Shown one piece after another: positions 32,082 through 40,398 of a stretch of 64,000 nucleotides of DNA. Where the stretch lies: the NCBI GenBank assembly GCA_000961575.1, contig LADP01000013.1:1-64000 (forward strand), read 5' to 3'. Below the pieces are notes generated by a model. That model had not been told where the DNA came from. It searched no databases and saw nothing but the letters and a program-made list of their open reading frames with translations. The stretch is from Peptococcaceae bacterium BRH_c8a (GTDB lineage: Bacteria; Bacillota; Desulfotomaculia; Desulfotomaculales; Desulfallaceae). The first letter of the stretch is position 1. Each line of letters opens with the position of its first letter. The position numbers were made by a program, and so were the translations under genes.

Positions 32082-33818
32082 TTATACCGCCGGCAACTGC
32101 TTTAGACTCTCGGCCCAGCTAATGATTTCCTCTTTGCTGCCATCCCCGCCGATACTAATGTGAGCACCGTTCTTTTCTATAAAAAGCATTCCCTGTACCC
32201 CCGGTGCGTTAACAGCCACGTAGGTGCCCTTGTCTCCAGCCACCGCCACTTCAACGGTGGGATGGCCCGGCGGGATATTGCCGTGGTACCCTGAGCCCTG
32301 GGTCAGCACTACCTTTGGCAAAGGCTGTCCGGGATTGCGGTATTCCTGGAGAACCACCGGAAAACCAGTCAAGTCTGTCACCCTTACCTCATGCAGCGTA
32401 CAACCGTACTTCTCCGGCAGCACATACATGGGGAAAGGCAGCTCGCGCCGTGCCTCCTCCAGTGAAAGGGTACGGATACTGCCGGCATTGGGCCGGGAAA
32501 CCGTTTGTGTGGTCATTGACTCCGGCAGAGCAAGGTTAAATAATTCTTCCGACAGCCCGCTATTAATCACCAGGTCGGAAACTTCCTTCTTAGCCACCAA
32601 ATTACCTTTAACATCATACTGTTCTTCCAGGACCGGGAACCAGGTTTTTTCTTCCACCCACAGGTGGGTAACCAACTCTCCTCCCGTCACCTGGGGAACA
32701 TCCTGGCTGAATGTAAGGTGATAACATTGGCGTCCCTCCATGTTCTCCCTACCCAACATCGCCACGGTTTGGTTTTGCGACAATGTTTTGACCAGTGCAG
32801 GGAAGTTAGGCAGGAACTGAGCAAAACCTCCATCCTTAAATTCCATACGAACCGCCTGGTTTTGATCCGGGTACATGACAACACATTCGGTATCACGGGC
32901 CACCGCCACTACCCTGCCCGTACCCGGGTGGGTGTATTCCAGACGGTGCATATCCGGGTATTTAAAATAAAGGGTGGCGGATAAGCTGATGGACTGCGAG
33001 CCCATGAACGCCGTTTGCAGCTGGTTGTATCGGTAATCCTGTAATGCATCCTGTAACTTATTCATCTGGTTGGCAATGTCCGCCGAACTGAGTGATATCT
33101 GACCTGTTATACGGTGCAGCACTTTCAAGAATGTTTTCTGGTTCTCCACTCTTTTACATAATACCGGGTCGGCATTAATCTTTTTTTCAAATTCTGCAGT
33201 TTCCGTGGCGATTAAACGTCCTTCTAGATAGTCATAAATGAGTTCTTCAATGGTTCTTTCCGTCATTGGTATCCGCTCCTTTTTTACAGGGGCAAAATTT
33301 TGTAACGCCCGGCGCAGGATCTCTCTACCCCGGTGCAGCCTGGATTTGACGGTGCCGGCGGGAACACCCAGGATTTCGGCGATTTCCCCAATCTTGTAAC
33401 CCCGCACATCGCCTAATACCACCACATCCTGGTACTTCGGGCTCAGGGCGCGAAGTGCCCGGTAAAACTCGGCCCGGAAGGCCGCCGTTTCAGCGGGATC
33501 GACCTGTTGTGATTTATCAAGCGGGGTATCACCGTCGTATATCTCTCCAGGGGATTCTCGCCGGCCGGCCCGCAAGGTAAGGAAAACCTCATTGGTCACC
33601 AGCCTGTTGAACCATGCCGGGAAGCTTACCGGATCACGCAGATCCTTCAGGGAGCGCAGCATTTTGAGCAATGCGTTCTGCACTGCGTCATCGGCCAGAA
33701 CCTGATCTCTGAGCATCCGGCGGGCAATTTTTTTGGCCCTTGGGTACACGTCCTTAACCAGTGCCTCCCACGCATCGACTTCACCTTCCCTGCACCGCGC
33801 TATAATATCCGCCTGCAT
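32082..33818 (-). CDS. ECF sigma factor fused to an anti-sigma/LolA-like domain
   Basis: 578 aa. Residues 1-175 are a complete ECF sigma factor: region 2 with DQVLADDAVQNALLKML and region 4 with LSPKYQDVVVLGDVRGYKIG and VPAGTVKSRLHRG. Then follow a short helical segment (TIEELIYDYLEGRLIATETA) like the start of anti-sigma factors, and a beta-rich LolA/DUF4367-like part (about 250-578). No membrane helix joins them. An in-frame ATG at 33266 has AAGGAG 9 bp before it, so the second part may also be made on its own. Two formerly separate genes probably fused by loss of a stop. Confidence 0.75.
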   Translation of the reverse strand: MQADIIARCREGEVDAWEALVKDVYPRAKKIARRMLRDQVLADDAVQNALLKMLRSLKDLRDPVSFPAWFNRLVTNEVFLTLRAGRRESPGEIYDGDTPLDKSQQVDPAETAAFRAEFYRALRALSPKYQDVVVLGDVRGYKIGEIAEILGVPAGTVKSRLHRGREILRRALQNFAPVKKERIPMTERTIEELIYDYLEGRLIATETAEFEKKINADPVLCKRVENQKTFLKVLHRITGQISLSSADIANQMNKLQDALQDYRYNQLQTAFMGSQSISLSATLYFKYPDMHRLEYTHPGTGRVVAVARDTECVVMYPDQNQAVRMEFKDGGFAQFLPNFPALVKTLSQNQTVAMLGRENMEGRQCYHLTFSQDVPQVTGGELVTHLWVEEKTWFPVLEEQYDVKGNLVAKKEVSDLVINSGLSEELFNLALPESMTTQTVSRPNAGSIRTLSLEEARRELPFPMYVLPEKYGCTLHEVRVTDLTGFPVVLQEYRNPGQPLPKVVLTQGSGYHGNIPPGHPTVEVAVAGDKGTYVAVNAPGVQGMLFIEKNGAHISIGGDGSKEEIISWAESLKQLPAV

Positions 33819-34155
33819 TTTAATCAGCCCCCAATATTGTCATTCAATAGAGAGGATACAACCACCGCTCAAATGGTTCCCTAAAAACTCCACACTATAG
33901 GACAATTAGTTCATAGTAGCGACTGCCTAATCCGATTTCTTCTCCGTAAGATAATTGGATCGTTCCGTCTATGTGTGATCTCAAACAATGAAATTAGTGA
34001 CTACCAACAATAGCTTAATATAAAATTTATAAGCTAGCATGGGAATGGACAAATATTAAAGGAACTCCTGGAACTTTACTTTTATGATATAATTATACCC
34101 CAAAAAGAGTGATACACTTGGCTGAACACGACCTGATTATCAAGGCATTGGCCGC
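33819..34155. other. Non-coding stretch
   Basis: About 340 bp upstream of the sigma-factor gene with no convincing gene. A TTG at 34118 opens a short reading LAEHDLIIKALAARY that resembles a gene start and then joins the Imm5-like remnant. A TATAAT-like sequence is near 34085. Nothing else is recognised. Confidence 0.4.
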
Positions 34156-34218
34156 GCGCTACGTGCTGTTACCGTGGAGAACGAACCAAATCCGGCGAAA
34201 ATTGATTGGAAATGCTAA
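34156..34218 (+). pseudogene. C-terminal remnant of an Imm5-like gene
   Basis: Twenty codons (ALRAVTVENEPNPAKIDWKC, then TAA) nearly repeat the end of the gene at 31253-31780. Upstream sequence does not match. As at 31 kb, an ISKCEK-domain gene follows, so the whole pair was once duplicated. Confidence 0.85.
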
Positions 34219-34272
34219 CCATGATCCGCCGGGGACCAGGACATTTTGTGTGAAAATCAGGGGAGTGATGTA

Positions 34273-34707
34273 ATGGACACATTTACAAGAGAAGAATTAG
34301 AAGAAGCTATACAACTTGTTTCTTCAACCATCAGCAGATGTGAAAAAACACAGCCCAAATTTGTGGAGGGTACCTCTCAGCATACACTCCTTAAGAACAG
34401 GATAAAAGCATTATACATTTCAAAATCATTGATAGCAGATAAGAATGTTATGGACAAATATACAAAAGAAGAGTTGATGGTAGCACTGCGACCCATATCT
34501 TCAATAATCAGCAAATGTGAAAAAGCACAGCAAAAATTTGCGGAGGGTACCTCTCATCACACCCGCTTCCAGAAAATGATAAAAGCAATGTATATTTCAA
34601 AATCATTGATAACCGATGAGATTAGTAAAAGAGATGGCTACGGTAGCTCCCGAAGGGCCGGTGCCGACAATTATGACATCCCAACCAGCCCGGCAACCAG
34701 AAGGTAG
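34273..34707 (+). CDS. Tandem ISKCEK-domain protein
   Basis: 144 aa from the ATG at 34273, preceded by GGGGAG. Two copies of one 50-residue helical domain: FTREELEEAIQLVSSTISRC at 4-23 and YTKEELMVALRPISSIISKC at 61-80, each followed by EKxQxKFxEGTSxHT and IKAxYISKSLI. I have a general impression of small Firmicute proteins with this pattern but know no function. The last 28 residues are junk, antisense to a flavoprotein remnant, so the original end is lost. Confidence 0.6.
   Translation: MDTFTREELEEAIQLVSSTISRCEKTQPKFVEGTSQHTLLKNRIKALYISKSLIADKNVMDKYTKEELMVALRPISSIISKCEKAQQKFAEGTSHHTRFQKMIKAMYISKSLITDEISKRDGYGSSRRAGADNYDIPTSPATRR
34621..34683 (-). pseudogene. FAD-binding N-terminus remnant
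   Basis: The minus strand reads WDVIIVGTGPSGATVAISF, the GxGxxG dinucleotide-binding start of a flavoprotein. No start codon or continuation is present. It overlaps the 3' end of the ISKCEK gene in antisense. Confidence 0.55.
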
Positions 34708-34777
34708 TAGAATATATTACAAGGAATTGGGATATAGTCACCACTATGATATGATTATTACTACGGCAACTTTTAAC

Positions 34778-34810
34778 AAAAAAAAACGAAGGTGTTTGCT
34801 ATACGCCTTC
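34778..34810 (-). terminator. Terminator of the 28-aa peptide unit, copy 2
   Basis: Same GAAGGCG/CACCTTC hairpin as copy 1, followed on the minus strand by nine T. Confidence 0.7.
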
Positions 34811-34885
34811 TGTTTTTTCATTTTCATATTCAATTTTTTCTAAGCCGATACTTTCAAGAATTTCATTAATTAATTCTTCGGTCAA
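34799..34885 (-). CDS. 28-aa acidic peptide, copy 2
   Basis: Identical to the coding sequence at 16653-16739: TTG start at 34885, AGGAGG 7 bp upstream, TAG stop at 34801-34799. The repeated unit, from terminator through promoter, spans about 190 bp with one or two differences, and ends directly at a palindromic element in both places. Conservation of promoter, ribosome site, frame and terminator together is good evidence for a real gene. Confidence 0.65.
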   Translation of the reverse strand: MTEELINEILESIGLEKIEYENEKTEGV

Positions 34886-34918
34886 ACGAATTCCTCCTTT
34901 TTATAGAGCGACTTTAAT

Positions 34919-34948
34919 ATTTTACTATCTTATAATAATAAATGTCAA
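34919..34948 (-). promoter_or_regulatory. Promoter of the 28-aa peptide unit, copy 2
   Basis: TTGACA (34948-34943) and TAAAAT (34924-34919), 18 bp apart, as in copy 1. Confidence 0.75.
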
Positions 34949-34971
34949 TATATGGCATGTCCTTTTTTCAA

Positions 34972-35039
34972 CAGACAAGGGGACAGGGACCTGTCTGTTA
35001 GGCACGAGCAGAGCAGACAAGTCCCTGTCCCCTTGTCTG
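34972..35039. repeat. CAGACAAG palindromic element (mixed arms)
   Basis: The left arm is CC type (GACCTG) and the right arm TT type (CAAGTC), so two pairs in the stem are mismatched. Loop TTAGGCACGAGCAGAG. It abuts the promoter side of the peptide unit. Confidence 0.95.
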
Positions 35040-35109
35040 TTTCCCCAAAAGGGAACCAGTGAAACGGTTGCTGCTTTATTAAGCACACAAAATAAAACAG
35101 ATTAAATGC

Positions 35110-35778
35110 TCATTTTCTGGAGACTAACAGATTACCCTGGGTATCCAGCTCAGCTAAGGCCACTTCTTTGCTGAATTCCTTTATGCCCTGGTAACTTAAC
35201 GCGCTTAAAAGCCAGTCCTTGGTCAAGTTAGCATGGCGAAGATTATTCTCTAAAATGGACCCATCCATGACCAGGGGCAAAGTAAGTCCCTCGTATTGGG
35301 TTGGAACATTCAAGTCACTGGGGTTAACAGGTCTTTTTTGGGACTTGGGAAAGGCCGATAGCCTCCCCTGAGGCTCCAGGACAGCAAACTCAACATCGGT
35401 TAACTTATCGTATCCTTTTGCCCGCAGCAAACCCATAAACTGGTTCAAACTCAAAGAAGTTGCCTTTAATGCCGACATATCCAACTGACCGTTTTTGACG
35501 ACCACAGTTGGTGAATGCTCCATAATTGGGGTAAGTTTGTTGAAAATGGCCAGGTGTGAGGTCATCCAAATAAGAAAAATTAGCAGGCCCGTTCCATAGA
35601 CGGCCCTCATAGTTACTTTTGTTACCAACGGTTCGGCAGCCACATTTGACAATATAAAAATCCCGGCTATCTCATAAGCCGTCATTTCTGCTATGGCTTT
35701 TTTTGTTAATACGCGGGCACCAAAGTAGGCTAAAAGAAAGATTATAATTACCTTCGTCCCGTAGGTAAGCAATTCCAC
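35110..35778 (-). CDS. DUF421 membrane protein (operon gene 3)
   Basis: 222 aa from a GTG start with AGGGAGG upstream. Three N-terminal membrane helices (VIIIFLLAYFGARVL, AGIFILSNVAAEPLV, VYGTGLLIFLIWMTS), then the DUF421 domain with LEPQGRLSAFPKSQKRPV near 132 and LPLVMDGSILENNLR near 167. It follows DUF4363 by 15 bp in an operon that spore formers keep as DUF421-DUF4363-DUF421. A role in the spore or envelope is likely but not established. Confidence 0.85.
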   Translation of the reverse strand: MELLTYGTKVIIIFLLAYFGARVLTKKAIAEMTAYEIAGIFILSNVAAEPLVTKVTMRAVYGTGLLIFLIWMTSHLAIFNKLTPIMEHSPTVVVKNGQLDMSALKATSLSLNQFMGLLRAKGYDKLTDVEFAVLEPQGRLSAFPKSQKRPVNPSDLNVPTQYEGLTLPLVMDGSILENNLRHANLTKDWLLSALSYQGIKEFSKEVALAELDTQGNLLVSRK

Positions 35779-35793
35779 TTTCGGTTAACCTCC

Positions 35794-36174
35794 CTAAATG
35801 CCTGAAAATACCGTGGTTATGGTTCGAACTTCTTCTCTTAACCCGCCAATTTGAGTTATTACATCATCTTCTTGGTTTTTCACTAAAACGGCAGCTTCAT
35901 TTAATTCACGTCGGAAAGTGCTTAAATCCTCAGGAGAGTTTGTGACTCTGATTAAGAATTCATTGGCCATGAAGGTATTATTTAACAAAGAAATTTCGGC
36001 CCCTGCCTGTTCCCAGTCTTCCTGGATAACGCTGCTTTCGAGTCTATCCAGGGCCGATAGCATAATTTTATTTGGGTCGTTTAATCCAACGTTAAATCCG
36101 TACCACATAAACCCGACTGTTACTACCCAGACCAGGGCCAACCAAAGACGGATTTTTTCCCGGTCAAAATACAT
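35794..36174 (-). CDS. DUF4363 protein (operon gene 2)
   Basis: 126 aa with one N-terminal membrane segment (LWLALVWVVTVGFMWYG at 10-26) and a helical domain outside, with the family's W-x-x-A-x-x-x-x-x-x-L and FxRxL-like spacing. GGGAGGTGAAAAG precedes the ATG. It lies between two DUF421 genes and probably forms a complex with their products. Confidence 0.8.
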   Translation of the reverse strand: MYFDREKIRLWLALVWVVTVGFMWYGFNVGLNDPNKIMLSALDRLESSVIQEDWEQAGAEISLLNNTFMANEFLIRVTNSPEDLSTFRRELNEAAVLVKNQEDDVITQIGGLREEVRTITTVFSGI

Positions 36175-36204
36175 CTTTTCACCTCCCGGATTTAAAGGCC
36201 ACCG

Positions 36205-36933
36205 CTAGGATGCAGTTCTCTCTGAAGCTGAATTCTTAAGGCTATAATATAATTTCCCCTGCGTGTCAAGCATTGCAGCAAGAACATCTTTAGGGGAACT
36301 TATGTTGAAATTTTTTAGTTGCTCATAAAGCCACTTTTCAGATAAATTGTTTCTCTTTAAATTTTCATTAATAATGTTGCCGTCTTCAATAAGCATGGTA
36401 GGGTACCCTTCATATTTTGTTGCTAAACCCAAGTCCTGAGGTGTTACAGCTCTATTCTGGGATTTTGGCAGGACGCTTATTTTACCTTCTGGTTCAAGGA
36501 TGGCAAACTCAACTTGTCCTAAAAAGAAATAACCTCTAATCCTTAATTGTGACATCAGATCATCAAGATTAATCCTGGTTTTCTTCATGGCCTGTTCAAG
36601 AAGCTTGCCGTTTTGCACTAAAATTATAGGTTCTTCCTCTACAACTCTTCTTAACCTAGAAAACTTTAATGATAAAATACTTAAAATTATTTGAAAAACA
36701 GCCAGTGCGCCCACCGTTATCATTACCCCACCAAGACCGCTGGTACTGCTGCTGAGCGCACCGGCCGCGGTGCTTCCGATTATAATACTTATAATGAAGT
36801 CAAAAAGGGTGAGCCTGCCGATTTCCCTCTGCCCCATTAGCTTGGCTAATAATAATAAGTAAAAATATATAACCGCTACCCTTGCTAGCCACTGTATTGC
36901 GGTAAGACTTTGTTGGGCTTCCCAAAAAGGCAT
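36205..36933 (-). CDS. DUF421 membrane protein (operon gene 1)
   Basis: 242 aa. Three N-terminal membrane helices; the central motif REIGRLTLFDFIISIIIGST at 36-55 is the classic YetF signature, and LEPEGKISVLPKSQNRAVTP near 149-168 belongs to the cytoplasmic domain. TAAGGAGG precedes the ATG, so the operon's promoter should lie in 36950-37166, which also holds a palindromic element. Closer to the 35110 protein than to the 7585 one. Confidence 0.88.
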   Translation of the reverse strand: MPFWEAQQSLTAIQWLARVAVIYFYLLLLAKLMGQREIGRLTLFDFIISIIIGSTAAGALSSSTSGLGGVMITVGALAVFQIILSILSLKFSRLRRVVEEEPIILVQNGKLLEQAMKKTRINLDDLMSQLRIRGYFFLGQVEFAILEPEGKISVLPKSQNRAVTPQDLGLATKYEGYPTMLIEDGNIINENLKRNNLSEKWLYEQLKNFNISSPKDVLAAMLDTQGKLYYSLKNSASERTAS

Positions 36934-37010
36934 ATTACTAAGTTCCTCCTTACGGCGTTTAGGTTATATGTTACCCGTTGAAATTGTTTTTATAGGTTGG
37001 GGCGTAGAAC

Positions 37011-37095
37011 CAGACAAGGGGACAGGGACTTGTCTGCTGCTATGAAAGGCAGACAAGTCCCTGTCCCCTTGTCTGGTCCTTGTCTGGTCTGTCTG
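37011..37095. repeat. CAGACAAG palindromic element (TT type) with extra units
   Basis: Core 37011-37075 with matched arms around CTGCTATGAAAGG; two worn units (GTCCTTGTCTG, GTCTGTCTG) extend the right side. It lies between the divergent DUF421 operon and the helicase gene. Confidence 0.95.
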
Positions 37096-37166
37096 CACAA
37101 ATAAAGGATTTAACAACAATATACATAAATAAACCATAAAAAGTTATTATTTCTCAAGGTGGTCAC

Positions 37167-40100
37167 ATGCTAAAACCAGGGATTTACGAGCAGGTGCTTA
37201 ACAAGCTCATCGCAAAAGAACTAGCTGCGTCTGAGCAGCTAGTAAAAAAAGGGCCCATTGATAGTGCAGAGGCGGCTAAAGTGCTGGCCGATTATCTGGC
37301 CGAGATTATTTTCCAAGGCCTTGCCAACGTCAAGGATAAAGGTGGCCAGCTGGGGGATCAAATCACTGTCTGCAACGCCTTGATTAATACAATGGTAGCC
37401 AGGGTAGGGGATATTGACTTTGCTGCGATGACGGTGGACAGGCAAGCTCAGATGCTGCTTGCTATTCTAGAGACGCAAAATTCAGCTGCCGCGGTAAATG
37501 AAAAAGTTGATTTGGTCCGTCCGGTAACCTCCATTGCGGTCAGTTCACTATTTACAGGGTCAGTGCATGAACCCAGCATGTTTTCAGAGCTTAAAAAAGA
37601 GATTTTAAGCTGTGACCGGATCGACATGCTGGTTTCTTTTATCAAGTGGAGCGGCCTGCGGATTATTATTGATGAGCTAAAGGAATTTACCAGGCGGGGC
37701 AGGCTGCGCATCATTACCACCTCTTACATGGGGGCTACTGATGTTAAGGCTGTGGAGGCTCTGCGGGGGTTGCCCAACACGGACATAAAGATTTCCTATG
37801 AGACCAGGCGCACCCGGCTGCATGCCAAGGCCTATGTTTTTGCCCGCCACAATGGCTTTACCACAGCTTACGTGGGATCATCCAATCTTTCCAGCGCCGC
37901 CATATCGGCGGGACTGGAGTGGAATGTGAAGCTAACCCAAAAAGACCAGCCCGATATGATTAAAAAGATTGCCGCTACCTTTGAAACTTATTGGAACGAC
38001 CGGGAGTTCGTTCCCTACCAAGAAGGGGATCAGCAGGTACTGCAGCGGGCTCTCGGAGCTGAGCGCCATACCGGTGGGGAGAATGTCATCTTTAATTTTG
38101 ATATCACCCCCTATCCGTACCAAAGCGAAATACTGGATAAGCTGGAGGCCGAAAGAAAGATCCGGGATCACTGGCGCAATCTGGTGGTGGCCGCCACCGG
38201 CACCGGCAAAACGGTGATTTCGGCCTTGGATTATAAGCGGTTTGGCAGTGAAAACCGTGGCCAGCCGGCCCGCCTGCTGTATGTGGCCCACCGGGAAGAA
38301 ATATTAAAGCAAAGCCTGGCCTGTTTTCGTACCGTTCTAAAAGACCCCAATTTTGGTGAACTGTTCGTAGGGGGATCCACCCCGGAGAGCATCGAGCACC
38401 TTTTTATTTCCATCCAAACCTTTAACGCTCGGGATTATCACAGCCTTACCGCCCCTGATTTTTACGATTACATAATTGTGGACGAGTTTCACCATGCCGC
38501 AGCGTCTAGCTATCAAAAACTGCTCACCCATTACAGTGCCAAAATTCTGCTGGGCCTTACCGCCACCCCGGAGCGGATGGACGGTAAAAATGTACTTGAG
38601 TTTTTTAACCACCGCATCGCCGCTGAAATCCGTTTGCCCGAGGCCATCGAGCGAAAGCTGCTTTGCCCGTTTCAATACTTTGGCGTCACCGACACCGTGG
38701 ATTTGGACGCCTTGCGCTGGGCCAGTGGAGGTTATGACCGGGGGGACCTAAACAAGGTTTATACCGGCAACGACGCCCGGGCTAAGCATGTAATCAACTC
38801 GTTGGACCGGTATGTAACTGAACTAAATGAAGTTAAGGGGCTGGGCTTTTGTGTTTCCATTGAGCACGCCGGGTATATGGCTAAGTTCTTTAATCACTAC
38901 GGCATCCCGGCAATGGCCCTGTCCGCCCATTCCGGGGACGAGGAGAGAAACAGTGCCCAAAGGCGACTGGCCAGCGGAGCAATCAAATTTATCTTCGTGG
39001 TAGATCTTTATAACGAGGGCGTGGATATCCCGCAGGTTAATACGATTTATGTTCCTGCGCCCCACCGAGAGCCTGACAGTCTTTCTGCAGCAGCTGGGCC
39101 GGGGTCTGCGGCTGCATGAGGATAAGGATTGTCTCACCGTGCTGGACTTTATCGGCCAGGCTAGCAAAAAATATAATTTTGAGGATAAGTTTAAGGCGCT
39201 GCTCGTTAATACCACCCGCGGCATGCAGCGGCATTTGCAGGAGGGTTTTGCCGGCCTGCCCAAGGGCTGCTTCATCCAGCTTGAAAAAAAGGCCCGGGAG
39301 TATATTCTAAGCAACATTCGCAGTACCCTGGGACGGGTGTCGGGGTTCGCCACCAGGCTGGCCTCCTTTGCGGAAGATACCGGTGAGAGGCCTACGCTAG
39401 CCAAATTTTTAGAGTACTACCATCTGGATGCCCGGGAGTTTTACAGCAAGACCTCCTTCAGCCGTTTGTCTGTTATGACAGGCCTAAGGGATGATTTTAC
39501 GGAGCCTGATGAAAAGGCATTGGCCAAGGCACTGGCCCGCCTGTGCACCATTGACTCCCGCCGGTGGATTGCATTTTTGCTGGGCGTTTTACAAGCTAAA
39601 ACCGCGATAGACGAAAGCATATTAAATGAAGCAGAGCGCCAAATGCTGCTCATGACCCATTACACCATTTGGCAAACAACTTTGCCCGACAGCGGCTTTA
39701 ACACCCTTGCCGATAGCATAGCCCGCCTTAGGCAAAATCCCGTTATGCTTGAGGAGATCATAGAGCTTTTGCGCTACCGCTATGAAAAGATCGACTTTGT
39801 AGATCAGGCGGTGGAGTTAGGATTTGACAGCCCCCTGGACCTGCATTGTACCTATACCCGGGACCAGATTCTGGCGGCGGTGGACTACTATACCAAGGAC
39901 CGCAGGCCCGCCATGCGGGAGGGTGTGAAATATCTGCCGGACAAGCAGCTGGATGTATTCCTGATTACCTTGAACAAAGCGGACAAGCAGTATTCGCCCT
40001 CCACCATGTATGACGATTACTCGATAAATGAATGGCTGTTCCACTGGCAATCCCAGAGCACCACTGCGGAGCACTCACCAACCGGGCAGCGCTATATCAA

Positions 40101-40302
40101 CCACCGTAAGAATGGCAGCCGGGTAGCGCTGTTTGTCCGGGAGTTTAAAAACGATGCCGCCGGGGCCGCGCCGTACACTTTCCTGGGCCTGGCCCAATAC
40201 GTGCAGCATACGGGCACCAAGCCCATGAGCATAGTTTGGCGGTTGGAGCGGGCCATCCCGGCCAGGTTCCTGAAAAAGTCCAATAAAATGATTGTGGGGT
40301 AA
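37167..40302 (+). pseudogene. PLD nuclease-DEAD helicase-DUF3427 gene, split by a frameshift
   Basis: About 1,045 codons if joined. Part 1 (37167-39119) has an HKD phospholipase-D nuclease motif (LHAKAYVF then GSSNLS, residues about 213-240), Walker A ATGTGKT, DEFHH box and GLTATPER. Part 2 (in frame from about 39049) has helicase motif VI QQLGRGLRL and a long DUF3427-type C-domain. An extra T in ATTTATGTTC near 39046 shifts the frame between helicase motifs V and VI. Such proteins are seen in defence-rich regions, but nothing here proves that. AAGGTGGT precedes the ATG. Confidence 0.85.
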
Positions 40303-40303
40303 A

Positions 40304-40392
40304 CAGACAAGTGGACCAGACAAGGACCAGACAAGGGGACAGGGATTTGTCTGCTGCTGTGCAAAGCAGACAAGTCCCTGTCCCCTTGTCTG
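40304..40392. repeat. CAGACAAG palindromic element with extra left units
   Basis: Core 40328-40392; two shorter CAGACAAG units precede it (40304 and 40316). Left arm has GATTTG, right arm CAAGTC, one mismatch. It lies 2 bp after the helicase stop and 6 bp from the convergent nitroreductase stop. Confidence 0.95.
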
Positions 40393-40398
40393 GTCCTT

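Noticed and set aside
37167-40302. Programmed frameshift in the helicase gene
   Set aside because: The joint ATTTATGTTC has no slippery heptamer, and no stem-loop or internal ribosome site was evident; a simple insertion or sequence error is likelier.
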